From the NCBI RefSeq assembly GCF_965638725.1, contig NC_134952.1:56770065-56834064 (forward strand): a stretch of 64,000 nucleotides of DNA. Direction: 5' to 3'. Position numbers and translations under genes: made by a program. The notes below the pieces were generated by a model that was given only the letters and a program-made list of their open reading frames with translations, was not told where the DNA came from and did no database searches. Each line of letters starts with the position of its first letter. The stretch's first letter is position 1. Below, piece by piece: positions 51,367 through 62,775 of the stretch. The stretch comes from Aptenodytes patagonicus (lineage: Eukaryota > Chordata > Aves > Sphenisciformes > Spheniscidae).

Positions 51367-54080
51367 GAGACTGCGCTTCCACTGAAGTCCCCAGGAATCC
51401 GCTTAGATATTTGACGTTAAAGATGCATGTGAAGGCTTTGCTGGACTGGGTCTGCGAAGCTCAGCTGCTTGCAAAACTGACCCCTTGATGCAAACACGGA
51501 GTCTCTTTAGTAACAGACAAAATTAAGCAAACACTGTTTGACATTAGAATTGACACATTCCACTGAAGAAATCTCCCCTGAGAAAATAAATAGCTGTTGG
51601 TATTGCCTCATTTCATTGCTTTCGTCTCCACAGGCAGTTAAAAAAAACCCTGCAAAATTTTCCTCCAACAAATACATGTTGAAATCCTGGGCACTTTGTT
51701 TTCTAGGCATTTTTTTTCCTTTCAAGTACACCGGGTGAAACTGTAAACCCTGAGTTTGTGTGTGCAAACCTGTATCTTGTAAACTGAAACGTGAAACTTC
51801 GCTCCAAGCACCGATATAGGAAAAGATAGGACAAAACATTTTTAAACATGGATGCTAGTATTATAATGTATGTACCATACACCTGTATGTCACAGTGGAC
51901 GATCTACTCTGGTACCTGCACTGTCCTGCAGTCCGAAGTACTGTTTCGTTTAATACCAATACTCTAGTCGTAACGTCTACGGACTTATCAGTCATGAAAA
52001 CGGTGAAGAAGCATCCATTTTCTTTAAGAGGCATTCAGCCCGAAAGCTTGTAACTGTAGATCGTACAACCGAAGAGCACGGGGATTAAGCTTACACGCTA
52101 TATGCTCTAGCTGGGCACGCCAAGCTCTTTAAAAAGGGTTAGAAGAGCATTTTTTCATTGGATTTCCACAACGATGAAGATAAATGAGAAGATATATGTT
52201 AAATCACTCACTATGTGTATACTTGCAGTGCATTTCATCCTGAGGGTAATTTCAGTTTGTGCCTGTAAACAAATAAATTGCATTGAAATACAATCTCAAG
52301 TGTATCGTTAAAGACAGTTGTACCTGAGTTTTCTGCGTCTTGAGAGTTATTCATGGAAATGAAAAGCTGGGGCTTTCTTTAAGAACGGGAAACCCTGAAA
52401 CTTCCTTAGCAGCAGGAAACCTTGAGAACAGGTGCAGGAAAATCCTGCCCGTGGGTAAATGCTTAAGTACAGACTTTTGGGTTTTGCATTTAGATTTTAG
52501 ATTTCCAACCTGTTACCTCGAGAAAGCTTTATGCTAAACAATTTAGGCTTGATCTTACATTTACTGGCTTCCCAAAGTGCTTCACTGAACTGAAATTTTG
52601 GGCAGGGAACACACTGTCGTAGTTTAGTTTTACTGTCATGATAACAATTCTCTTTCACTGAGACAAACTGGTTGCTGGCAACAAAACCATCAGTTTAAGC
52701 AAAGTTTGACATATGGACATACATATCACTGCATTTTGAGTAATCTTATTTTATATTTTCTGGCTCAAAGGAGAGATATTTTCTTAGCAAATACAGATAG
52801 CGTGGATGTAGCCCTCAGATAAACCTGTCAAACAACAGCTAAGGAAATGACTACACATTATCGGGGCTGTAACATTAAAAAACTCCTCTCACGGGGGAAT
52901 CACTAGGATTGTGTTTTCAGCAATGTTGCAATTTTAGGAAGAAAAGACTGCGGTCTTAAAGAAAAACAAATGCTGTCCTCTCCTTTAGAACTGGGGTCTA
53001 AAATTATTACATTCAATTTCTGGCTTTCCAGTATTTAAACACTGTCATCATTAAGGCAGCTTGCGATGTTTAAGGCAGTACAGAGGAGCAAATGAAAAAC
53101 GAAAGCAATCAAATGTGTTTTCTGAAATTTACACAATCTGTTTTGAACCATGCCAAAAAATAAACACTAAAGATAATCTAAATACTACCGATCTCTCCAT
53201 TTGCAATTCCAAGTGCAAAGTAGAGAGTACAAAATAGACATCTGATCACAAATCGTCACCAAAACCTATGGGGAAGACCCTCATTTACTGCAATGGGAGA
53301 GAGCTGAGGGCTCTTTTTTTTTTTAAAGGGTTGCAGGGCTGCACTGGATCATCACAACTTGTTCCAGGGACCTGGGCGCAGCTGTGCGTCGATCCACACT
53401 GGAACACTGCTGCATTTACACCCTGCGTTTTACAAACAGCTGTAGTGGCACCACTACCGCTAGCCACCAGCACAGAGGCAACGCCTAAGGCCTGCACATT
53501 GGCTTCAATACAAAAACAACTTTGCAGAAAATAATGCAGTAATTTAGTGTTGCTCGCATAATTAAATATATGCATACTCCAAAACTGGGGGGTATTTCGG
53601 AGAGAACAGGAAACTTACACACTTGTTTTGTATGATGAAGCAAAAAAATGAAAAAACTGTAGAAGCAGTTTTTAGGATGTATGTTTAGAGTTACGAAGTG
53701 TATTTCAGATTAAAGGAGCGTGATTCTTCTTCCTTATCCCTGTAAAACAAACAAACAAACATTAAAGCATCATTAATAAAAAGTAGATTCTTAGAGAGCT
53801 GCCACAACCAATTCTCAGAGAGCAATCTTCACTACTCCAGGGAAGTGCATAGTATCTCCTTCATTGTCACACTATTCTTGCTACTAATTTCCTAAGCTAC
53901 TGCCAAGAATCAGACAATAGCACCCAACCTTTTAAACCGAGTCAGTGGTCAGGCAGCCTCATTTTTTGAGCAGAATCGATCCTTGCTGCTCGAGGTGTGA
54001 AACATGCGCTGCCTTACAACCCCACGGTTCCCCACGGACTGGTCCTGGGGAACCCCATGCACATAGGCAGGTAGAGGGCA

Positions 54081-54114
54081 AAGCGATCCATCCGGGATTT
54101 AAGCGATCCATCCG
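54081..54114. repeat. 14-bp direct repeat with 20-bp period
   Basis: AAGCGATCCATCCG occurs at 54081-54094 and again at 54101-54114, separated by GGATTT. Confidence 0.95.
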
Positions 54115-56292
54115 CGTAAGTTAAAGACCTGAGCACTTTACTTTCAAACACAGCATCCAGCACGGCGTACGTAAGCAAAAGTAAAACAACCTGTAATCAC
54201 GTGCTCCAAGATTTGTGGAGTTAAGACTTAAATACTGGCCCAGGAAAGCATCCCGGGCAAGAAGAGTCATTAAGCTCACACTTAACTTTCATTGGTGTCA
54301 AGGTTAAGCACTACCTAAACGTTCCCTCAGTAGCTACAGATTTGAACACGAGCTTATGCTTATTTCCATTCGTAGACTGATTTACTAGATCAAATGCTGA
54401 AGCCCTTTTAGTTCTTGGAATATTCCTGTATTTCCCACTAAAATTGGACAGGTGCTTTACTAAATTCTCAGTGAAGGCATCAGCATAAGTAAATCCTACG
54501 TACTGCGTATGTCACTGTAAGTTGACTTTTTGACTTAATCATGTAGAATATATACTTTGCTGAATAGGGCACAACTAAAACAGAGTTTAAAAATATCAAC
54601 TTATGAGCCTTTAAAAAAATCATTCGTATATGCTATCCACACAAAATTACTTTTTAATGGCAGGCATAGATTGTCTGATGGCAGGTAGGAAGAAACACTT
54701 ACAACTGGTAAGTATACTTGCATATTTTGGTGACAGAACTGCTCACATTTGACTTAGCCTACTTTCACCACAAAAATAAATGTCCCATGTATTCCTGTAA
54801 CTATAAGGTGGCTTCAGTTTAGGCACATGTTTGAACAGAGCAAGGAAAAATACCCCTCGAATATCGGCAGTACAATTTACCACAGTTACTTTCTACTTTG
54901 CTACATTTTCTCATTTATTTACCTAACGCAAGGCAGAAACTCCCCAGAGTATAACATGGGAATAGATACAAAAATTAAAAACACATTTTCAGTCATTCCG
55001 GCTGGGAATGAGTTCCCTTCGGGCAGTCCGCTCACTACAGGTTGGCGCTGTCTAGGTTCGGATGCAGGCAGATATGGCAAGTTTTCTAGAACTGAAAATT
55101 AGCATCATTCTTTTTCCGTATGAAGGAAAAAGAATGCAGCAGGCAAGAACTATGGTGCTAAAAGCTCACCAACTACTGTGAGTGAAGAAGAGGAGGGAGA
55201 AAAGTGACCTCATGATACCTCTCAGAAACATGTACATATTCTCTAGTATTTGCTGTATATCAAAAATTTAAGAATTGTTCAGAAATGGCAACTTGGATTT
55301 TGCCAGAATCCAAATTGATAGGATCCATTTTACCCCACCGATTAGGCAGAAGAGAGCACCAGCCACAGAAAGAAGTGCTGGAAGAGCAGCAGATGTGCGG
55401 AGGATCTGGTGCCAACAGCTCCACAGGCATCACTCCACCACCAAAGGTTCAAGTCAGCTCTGTCGCGGTGATCTCCAAGAGGTGACAGAGACCAAGATGG
55501 AGCAGTCCTTGACACGGTGACACGGTTTGTGAATAAAGATGTGAAAAAAATAAAGAAGGGAGGAAGATATTATGTGCAGTGCAGAAAGAAATACAGGAGT
55601 GGAAAGAAAGAGCACTCATTCAGCTTATTTTGGCTAGTAAAAAAAAGGGACCTGAAAGGACAGTATTTTATTCAAACCCCATGCTCACATGATGAAATCT
55701 GGCTGATTTAAAATCCATTTCAGGATCTACACAGCACTGCTGCAATCAAAAAAACCCTGATCTGATGTGAAAGCAATTGGAATGAAAAAAATGATCAACA
55801 GTTCACCCTCTGATTCATATGAAATTACACTCCTGTTCTTGTTAGAGGAAAAACACTACCCCAAGCAAACACACACACTTAATTAGGAAGAGAAAGACAA
55901 AAGAGATACAGGAAAAGAAGGGGAAACAAAAAAAAAGCAGATAATAAAAGAGACAAGAGGAGAAAAACATTATCCACAGGGACACGAAAGTTATGTAGGT
56001 GAATGGAAATGCTGAGTAGGTACAAGGACAGAACAGAATAACGGGAAAGGAGGCGGCGGCTGTAAATGCGATTCCCCTCTGGCATATACCTTATTTTCCA
56101 CTGAGAGCTATATGAATAACCAAAGTCTGACGACAAGCTAAAATCCATCTTGCAGCACGCAGTTAAAATGCTTTGTTTCACTGACTTTCAGAACAGGTCA
56201 AGAAAAAAACCCCCACACGGCATCCATTATACACCAGCAGGACACCTACCTCAGCCGGTCTGAGACGGCAGGGAGGAGCATCCCTGTCTGTA

Positions 56293-56555
56293 TTAGACAA
56301 CGTGCATCTTGGCATCATTAATGGTAAAAGATGAAATGAAGTCTTCAAACTGCTGGATGACCTTCTGTAACGAGTACGAAAGTTTCTGCATCACCGATCT
56401 CTCGGGGCAGCCTTCACACCTGCCTCGCAATGGTAGAGCTCCGACATGATGCAAAGAAGCAGACCCTCGATGCAGTTATTAATGTCACCAATAAGAAAGA
56501 GCAATTTGCTGAGAGCATCATCCACGGCAGTGATGCACCAGGTATTGTAGGCAAG
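56293..56555 (-). pseudogene. Unidentified coding-like fragment, two frames offset
   Basis: On the minus strand a frame open from 56555 to a TGA at 56393-56391 reads LAYNTWCITAVDDALSK, then LLFLIGDINNCIEGLLLCIM and SELYHCEAG. A second frame takes over at about 56418 and runs to TAA at 56295-56293: CEGCPERSVMQKLSYSLQKV, then IQQFEDFISSFTINDAKMHV V. Both look like genuine amphipathic-helix protein with CEAG/CEGC at the switch, suggesting one protein broken by a frameshift. I do not recognise the family. A splice-acceptor-like ATGCAG precedes it and GCAG|GTGTGA lies inside it, so a real exon is a second possibility. It could be a decayed retrocopy, an exon of an unannotated gene, or chance. Confidence 0.35.
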
Positions 56556-56599
56556 CTAGCTGCATGACAGGGCAGGATAACCCCCTGGGAAACGAGGGG

Positions 56600-58300
56600 C
56601 GAGTCACAGCAGGAAATATGATGGGTTTCACTTTTAAAGAGTGCAATAAGATCAAGAAGCTAGGGCTTTTCATTTAAGTAGTTGCTGTAAGATAGAAATG
56701 TCCTTTTCAAAAACAGTGAGTGTCTAAACTGAAGTCTCACAAATAACCGATTCCTTGTGCTAGCGGTCCGAATCTGGCCTATAGACCAAACGGAAAAATC
56801 AAATAGCTTTTGCCATTTTATCTAGATACTTGATCAAGACTTTGCTGACAAGATCGACCCAAGTAGCATGGCAGAACTCAACTTAAATTGCTACTTTGCC
56901 TGTCCTGAGTGACCCCGTAAGGGGCAATGAAAACAACTTAATTTACACCCAGGATAAAAGAATGGTATTTCGAAGATAAAATATTTACAAGCAGATAAGA
57001 AGTAAGCATATAAAGCATTTCAGTAAGGTTTCATTCAACAAATAATCTACTGCATTGTAGTAGATGATGCAAATTAAAAGAACTACGGATGCAAAAAAAG
57101 ATAACCCAAACACTGGAAGAAAAAATTTACCCTCTAGCATGCGACCGAACAAAACTCAGTGCAAACTGGTGACAAACCCAAACCTCCGACTGTCACCGCT
57201 GTTTCTCTTTGCCTCTTGATATACACCAACAACAAACTCTCATGAGTCTTCAGTAAGCCACAAAAGACTTTGGTAGCTCTGCCCAGTACTGCACTTGATA
57301 AAGATGAGCTGTGTGTTTTAATGCAAGAGGAGCGACACCCATCCTGAAGGCACTTTCCTAATATTTCAGGTATTTTAAAACGAAACGTCATCGTTCCTTG
57401 GTTATTTTGCGCAAGACATCCTGCACCCTGGTTTCGACGCGTGCTGTACGCCCAGCCCCGTGCCGTCCTCCTTGCTCTGGACCAGATACTCAATGCTCCC
57501 ACACACACATCCCCAGATTTGGAGGCCGGCCCTGGGTTACAGCCCTAGGTAACTGGACACTGGTGGGACTGCGGCGAGCCAAGCTCAGAGTAGCTGTGCG
57601 AAATCATTATTTGCAGCAGTGCCCACAGGCTCCACTGGAGCCCTCCTGCAGTGCAGGCAGCTGCAGGCGCCCCTGCCAGTAGCCCCATGGCACAGCGGAG
57701 CACACCAGGGTCTACCCCATGTATTCTGCTCCCGCGTCCTGCTAACAAGAAGGACCTAAAATAAGGGTTTGCCTCCATCAGACCCCTGCCCCAACTCTTC
57801 CCAAGGATGGGGAGAAGCAGGGGTGAGGGGCAGAGAGATGGGCGCTGTCCTCCCCTCGGGAGGAATCGGGACTGCGCTGCCGAGGCAGAGGGGTCGTTTC
57901 ACGGCTTGCAAGGTGGGTCCGGACGAGGTGCCCAGCAGCACTCCCCTCACCGGGAGCAAGGGGACCCCACTGAGACGGGGCCCCCCAGCCGTGGGGCTGC
58001 GCAAATACAGGCTGCATGACGAGCAGCTACGGTGTGCTTCTACTGACACTGCCTCTAGGCCAAAAAAAAAGGGGGTATTTACCTGCTCCGAGGGATACCA
58101 AACTGCACCGAAGGGCGTGCATTACCTTTGCGTTTCTATCTTATGCCTGTATTTTAAGTCCCGGTGAGGCCCTGCCTGCGGCCCCTGGGCCCCTTACTTA
58201 CCCCCCTCGAGGAGAAGCTGTGGCACAGCTCTCATATCGTGGGTAACCCGGTCGGCCCTTAACCCTCGCCGGTGACCGCCACGCCTAACAGCCTGCACCG
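56600..58300. other. Region downstream (3') of the C4orf54-like exon
   Basis: GC content climbs rightwards from about 57100. Short ORFs on both strands here show no known motifs. On the minus strand this would be the intron that follows the donor at 58306, or unspliced 3' UTR. Confidence 0.5.
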
Positions 58301-58310
58301 ACTCACCTGC
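58301..58310 (-). promoter_or_regulatory. C4orf54: Strong splice donor just after the C4orf54-like stop codon
   Basis: CAG|GTGAGT on the minus strand, with the exon end at 58307, nine bases past the TGA. It predicts that the 3' UTR is spliced, with the stop too close to the junction to trigger nonsense-mediated decay. Confidence 0.6.
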
Positions 58311-58315
58311 GCTCT

Positions 58316-61300
58316 TCACTGGTGCTCCACCACGAAGCGCATGGTGGTGCCGTCGAAGGAGGGCGGCGCGACGATCCGTGGGCCGGTGGCTGGCGCTGTG
58401 ATGCTGATGACCGGCTTCGCCTCGGCTGCCCCACGCCGTGGCGGAGGCGGGCCCTTGCTGGTAGCCACGTAGTAGGGGCTCTCGGCGAAAGCCGCCTCTG
58501 CCGCCGCCGGGCTGCCGGGCTCGGCCGGGGCGCTGGCATCGCTGCCCGGGTGGGATAGCGGGCGCGGCAGGGCGCCGGCAGGCAGCATGGCGGCGGCGGG
58601 CAGGAGGCCGGGGTACAGCATGTACGCGGCGCCGTAGGCTCCGGCGTTGAGGGCCAGGGGCGAGAGGGGCAGCGGGACGGGGGCGACGGCCGGCTGCTGG
58701 GGCACCGGCACCTCCACGTACTGCCCGGTCTCGGGGTCGAAGAGGCGCCGCTTGAGGGGCTGCTGCACCGGCGTGTCCACCAGGTAGTACTGCCCGGTGC
58801 TCACGTCCAGCAGCACCTTGCGCTGCGTCTGCGGGAAGGGCTCGGCCGCTGTCGCCGCGGCGGGCACGGAGGGCGAGAAGCAGAGCAGCGGCGGTGGCGC
58901 GGCGCCGGGCAGGGCGGCGAAGGGCAGCGGCGGGCGGTAGAGGGCGGCGGGCGGACCCTCGGCGGGCGGCGGGGCGGCGGCGGGGGGCTCCTCGGCGGGC
59001 GGGGGTGCGGGCGGGGGTCCGGGGCTGCCGGGGCGCTTGGCGGTGCCGAAGGGCTGCAGGCTGCACAGCGCCGCCGACACGGGGCTGGGGCGGCCGCCAC
59101 CGCCGCCCGCCCCTGAGACAGGCACCGGGGAGGGGGGGGAGCCGCGCTCGGCGGCCGCCTTCAGCGGCAGGGCCAGGTAGTTCCCGCAGTCCGGGCCGCG
59201 CTCCGCATCGCCGCCGCCCGCAGGCAGCCGGGGGGAGCGCGGCGCCGCCTGGCCCCGCAGGCCGCCCTCGGAGGGGGGCTTGCCCGGCGCGGGGGCTCCG
59301 GCTCGTCCGGCTCCGCGGAGGGTGAGGAAGGCGCGGGGGGCGGCGGGGGGCTCGGCGCGGGGGGGCGGCGGGCCGCGCTGCCGCTGCCGGGCCAGGGTCT
59401 CGAAGGCGGCCGCCTTGGCCGAGACCTTGTCGGCGGCGTTGTTGGAGGGGCGGCGGGGCAGCCGCTCGCTGCCCGGCCCCTTGCCCGGCGGCTCCTCTAC
59501 CTTATCCGGCGGAGGGGGGGGAGCGGCGGCGGCGGGGCTCGGCCGGGGCCCGGCGCCCCGCTCCTGGCTGGCGATGAGGGAGAGGACGTGGCTGTCGGTG
59601 ATGGGCAGCGGGTCGCTCTTGCGCTTCCACTCGCGCTTGTTGAAGCTGTACAGCTCCTCCATGCTCCGCACTGCCGCCGTCAGCTTCTCCAGCGCGTTTT
59701 GCACCGGCGCCGCCTTGCCCTCCTCCCGCGGGTCCTCCTCCGGCCCCCGGCCCCTCTCGGCGGGCGGCGGCGGGGGCTGGTGCCGCCAGGGCGCGGCGGA
59801 TTTGGAGACGATCTTCAGCACGGCCGGCTGGCGCAGGTCGCTCTTGTTGGGGGCGATGGTGGCCACCGGCAGCCTCCCCGACGTGCGGTGCACCAGGACG
59901 GTGCCCTCCGGGGGGCAGGCCGGCGCCTTGCCCACCGCCTTGGCCCCCGCCTCGGTGGGCTTGGTGCTGGCGTGGCCGACCGCCTGGCAGGTGATGACCA
60001 CGGGGGAGAGGGACCTGGGGACGCCGGCGATGACCAGCTGCTGCCGGGGTTTCTGCTCCGGGCCGCCCTGGTCGGAGGCGATGCTGCCCTTGTCGCTGCT
60101 GTTGTCCCCCGAGTCGCAGCTGTAGGAGCTTTTGATGAGCTTCCGCACGTCCCGCACCTGGTGGAGGGGCCCCTGAGCTCTGTGCTTGCCGTCCCTCACG
60201 TCGCGCACCAGGAACTGCGGCACCTTGTCGGGGCCGTCGCCGGTCTTGGGCAGCTTGGGCTGCTGGCCCCTGCCCTCCTCCGGCGGCCGGCCCGCGATCT
60301 GCGGAGTCAGCAGCTGGGCGATGCTGAAGGCGGCGTCCCGGGGCTGCTGCAGGCTGCCCAGGCTGATCTTGATCTCGGGGGCTTTGGGCTTGGCGGCGAG
60401 GGGCGAGGAGGAGGCGGCGGCGGAGCACTTGGTCGCCCGCTTGCCGGGCTCCTCCCGGGGGCTGTGCTGGATGGCGGGGACGAACAAGCGGGACATCTTG
60501 GTGGACTTGCCGGCGGAGATCTCGCCCAGGTCGGCCCGCCAGTCGTGCCTAGGGGAGAGCTTCAGCTTGCCGACGGGCGCCCTCTCCTCCTTCCTTTCCG
60601 CCTCCCGCTCCTTCCAGGACCTGAAGGCGCTGTTCTGGCTGCGGAGGAAGGTGGCCTTGATGGCCTCCGAGGCGCTGCGCTTCACCTCGCACAGCTCCTC
60701 CGGCAGCGCTCGGTCCAGGCTGCGGCTCCCCTCGCGGGGCGTCGACGCCTTGGAGGCCGGCGATCGGCCACCGCCGCCCTCGCCCGCTTCCTCCGCCGTC
60801 GCCGCGGTGCAGTCCGAGCCGCCCTCCGAGTGCCGGGAGCTCTGCCGCTCCCGGCCGCCGCCGCCGGCGGGCTCCGGCTCCCGGCCGGCGCCCAGCCCGG
60901 TGTAGGAGGTGTCGGTGATCTCGCCCCGCTCCATCTTGAACTCGTGCTCCAGCTGCATCTTCTTGGAGATAACGTTTTTGAGGAGGCTGGAGGCGAACTT
61001 GGACTTCTTGCTGGACCCCCCCCCGCCGCCCGCCTCGGGGGGCGGCCCGGCCTCGGGGGGCGGCCCGGCCTCGGGGGCATCCCCGAGGTCCAGCAGGGTC
61101 ACCACCCGGGAGCCCGCCCGCAGCCGCCGCGGCGCCTCGACGTGGGCGATCTCCCCGTCGAGCTTGCTGACCACGAACTCGAGGGCTTTGGTCTGCGACC
61201 GGCCGGAGCGCAGCAGGCTGGGCTCGGCTCTCGGCCCCAGGCTGCCGCACTTGAGGTCCAGGTAGGTGGACCAGCGGTTGATGCCCAGGGCATTGTCGGG

Positions 61301-62665
61301 GAGGGAGGCGGAGGAGGCGCGGGAGCCGGGGCGCAGGGTGTCGAAGTAGGGGTACGCCAGGCTGCGGAAAGCCCTGGCCGTCAGGTTTCGCACTTCTTTG
61401 TCGGCATCGTCCAGCTCGCTGACGGCGCTGGAGGCGCCGCTGGAGTGCTCCCCCGCCCTGGCGGCCCCGCACCGGGTCTGCAGCCGCGCGGGGACGGCGA
61501 TGAATTTCTTCGCGTGGTCGCGGACCGCGTCCGGTTTTAAGCTCGCATTGCGTTCAGGAGCCGCGGGGACACGGAGGCTCATGTCGCCTTCATGCTTGGC
61601 AGCGTAAATAGTGTTTTGCTTTCCGCGCACGTTGCTAGACTCATTTATAGCCCGGGAAGCGGCTTTGATTGATAGGAGAAGCTGGGCGGCCGGGCTCCCG
61701 CCGGGGCGGCCGGGCTGCTTGGACCCGCTTTCCCCCGAGCTGACGCGCTTGTCCCCGCCGGGGGTGTCGTGTTCGGAGGTAAGGCTGACGATCTCGGTGC
61801 TGCTGGTGTTGTCGATGCTGTCCGTCTGGTTGTTGGGGTCGCTGGTGGTCGTGCTGAGGTAGCAGCTGTTCTCCTCCTCCTCTTCCTCCTCCGTCGGCGT
61901 GTCCCCCGGGGTCTCGTTGCTCCCGAAGGAGGCGTAGTCCACGAAGGAGTAGATCACGTTGTTGTCCTCGAAGTCCCAGCGGGCGGCCAGCCCCGCGTCG
62001 AAGTCCATGTCGTGGTCCACCTCGCTCAGCTGGATCTCCTGCGTGCTGATATAGTGCGCCTCGTCGCGGCGGCCGCCGGGGGGGGCCGCCTTGCGCCCCG
62101 CGTCCTCGTCCTCCTCGCTTTCGTAGCCGAAGGAGGAGGAGGAGGTTTTGCCCTCCGTCGACACCGGGTCGCCCATTGCGGGAAAACCGCCCGCCTTGGT
62201 CACCGGCGAAGGGCAGGAGGAGGAGGAGGACTCCGGGCAGCCCCCCGCCTCCCGCGGCCCGCCGCTCCCTGCCGCGCCCCCGGAGCCGGGGCCGGAGTCA
62301 GCGCCGCATCCCGCCGCAGCCGCCGCGCCCGGGGAAGGCGGGCGATCCCGCCCGCGGTCCGAGGATGCTGGCCCCCCGGCCCCGCCCGACGGCCCGCCGC
62401 TCGCCGAACCGCCAACATCCCCGGTCCCGCCGACTCCGCTTTCCGGTGCGGGACCGGCCGCTCGCTCCGCGCCGCCGGCCGGGGCCAGCTCGGGGGGCTG
62501 GCAGCCCTCCTCCGGCCCCCGCGGCGAGCCGCGGATCTCCACGTACGCCGCCGCCTCCTCCTCCTCCTCCTCCTCGATGGCCGCCTCCGGGCTCGGGCCC
62601 CGTCCCGCCGCCGCGCCCTCGGGGCCGGCTCGGGGGCCGGCGGGCGGCTGGCCGGGCGCGTCCAT
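58316..62665 (-). CDS. C4orf54: C4orf54-like protein (FOPV), single large exon, DUF4585-type C-terminus
   Basis: 1449 codons and TGA at 58318-58316. The function of the family is largely unknown; the human gene lies beside MTTP in the same orientation and has a product of about 1.8 kDa x 100 (some 1790 residues), as I recall it. The ATG at 62665 (MDAPGQPPAG) has G at -3 and +4. The frame is open for another 200 codons upstream, which I read as GC-rich leader with only a GTG at its edge. Features in order: Glu run (about residues 30-37); Ser-rich FGYESEEDEDAG and the conserved NNVIYSFVDYASFGS (about 230-250); a second Glu run; long disordered basic and Ser/Pro/Gly-rich regions; and near residues 1278-1322 RKVLLDVSTGQYYLVDTPVQ followed by RRLFDPETGQYVEVPVP, the DUF4585 signature. 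It ends MRFVVEHQ. Assignment rests on this signature plus synteny. Overlapping long ORFs in other frames are composition shadows. Confidence 0.88.
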   Translation of the reverse strand: MDAPGQPPAGPRAGPEGAAAGRGPSPEAAIEEEEEEEAAAYVEIRGSPRGPEEGCQPPELAPAGGAERAAGPAPESGVGGTGDVGGSASGGPSGGAGGPASSDRGRDRPPSPGAAAAAGCGADSGPGSGGAAGSGGPREAGGCPESSSSSCPSPVTKAGGFPAMGDPVSTEGKTSSSSFGYESEEDEDAGRKAAPPGGRRDEAHYISTQEIQLSEVDHDMDFDAGLAARWDFEDNNVIYSFVDYASFGSNETPGDTPTEEEEEEENSCYLSTTTSDPNNQTDSIDNTSSTEIVSLTSEHDTPGGDKRVSSGESGSKQPGRPGGSPAAQLLLSIKAASRAINESSNVRGKQNTIYAAKHEGDMSLRVPAAPERNASLKPDAVRDHAKKFIAVPARLQTRCGAARAGEHSSGASSAVSELDDADKEVRNLTARAFRSLAYPYFDTLRPGSRASSASLPDNALGINRWSTYLDLKCGSLGPRAEPSLLRSGRSQTKALEFVVSKLDGEIAHVEAPRRLRAGSRVVTLLDLGDAPEAGPPPEAGPPPEAGGGGGSSKKSKFASSLLKNVISKKMQLEHEFKMERGEITDTSYTGLGAGREPEPAGGGGRERQSSRHSEGGSDCTAATAEEAGEGGGGRSPASKASTPREGSRSLDRALPEELCEVKRSASEAIKATFLRSQNSAFRSWKEREAERKEERAPVGKLKLSPRHDWRADLGEISAGKSTKMSRLFVPAIQHSPREEPGKRATKCSAAASSSPLAAKPKAPEIKISLGSLQQPRDAAFSIAQLLTPQIAGRPPEEGRGQQPKLPKTGDGPDKVPQFLVRDVRDGKHRAQGPLHQVRDVRKLIKSSYSCDSGDNSSDKGSIASDQGGPEQKPRQQLVIAGVPRSLSPVVITCQAVGHASTKPTEAGAKAVGKAPACPPEGTVLVHRTSGRLPVATIAPNKSDLRQPAVLKIVSKSAAPWRHQPPPPPAERGRGPEEDPREEGKAAPVQNALEKLTAAVRSMEELYSFNKREWKRKSDPLPITDSHVLSLIASQERGAGPRPSPAAAAPPPPPDKVEEPPGKGPGSERLPRRPSNNAADKVSAKAAAFETLARQRQRGPPPPRAEPPAAPRAFLTLRGAGRAGAPAPGKPPSEGGLRGQAAPRSPRLPAGGGDAERGPDCGNYLALPLKAAAERGSPPSPVPVSGAGGGGGRPSPVSAALCSLQPFGTAKRPGSPGPPPAPPPAEEPPAAAPPPAEGPPAALYRPPLPFAALPGAAPPPLLCFSPSVPAAATAAEPFPQTQRKVLLDVSTGQYYLVDTPVQQPLKRRLFDPETGQYVEVPVPQQPAVAPVPLPLSPLALNAGAYGAAYMLYPGLLPAAAMLPAGALPRPLSHPGSDASAPAEPGSPAAAEAAFAESPYYVATSKGPPPPRRGAAEAKPVISITAPATGPRIVAPPSFDGTTMRFVVEHQ
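61033..61080 (-). repeat. C4orf54: 18-bp in-frame tandem repeat coding EAGPPP
   Basis: CCTCGGGGGGCGGCCCGG (plus strand) at 61033-61050 and 61051-61068, then a partial third copy. It gives PPPEAG repeats in the protein, followed by a Gly run. It is a likely site of length polymorphism. Confidence 0.95.
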
Positions 62666-62775
62666 GCCGGGGCCGTCGGGGCGCGGCAGTGGCCCGAGGG
62701 GGCGGGCAGGCACGTGCCGGCAGGGACGGGCAGCGCTGCGGGGACGGGGGGGCAGCGGGCCGCCCACCCCCTGCC

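Larger units (their letters stand above)
43981..56290. other. Gene-poor interval between MTTP and the C4orf54-like gene
   Basis: About 12.3 kb, mostly AT-rich. Only short ORFs and simple repeats are seen: (GA)n near 49071-49084, A23 at 51344-51366, AAAC units near 53744-53760. A spliced 3' untranslated exon of the minus-strand C4orf54-like gene may lie somewhere here, because that gene has a strong donor just after its stop, but no acceptor or end could be fixed. The plus-strand frames at 55275-55520 are uncharacterised and probably chance. Confidence 0.5.

Noticed and set aside
54081-54114. Possible CRISPR-like repeat
   Set aside because: Only two units with a 6-base gap, in vertebrate DNA.
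55275-55520. Two overlapping plus-strand ORFs of 81 and 66 codons
   Set aside because: No recognised motif, no clear splice sites, and both frames look equally arbitrary. Kept only as a note in the intergenic entry.
59588-61540. Plus-strand open frame of about 650 codons
   Set aside because: It lies wholly antisense to the C4orf54-like coding exon in extremely GC-rich DNA, where stop codons are rare in all frames. Its composition (Gly/Ala/Leu/Arg) has no domain and no own promoter or splice signals.
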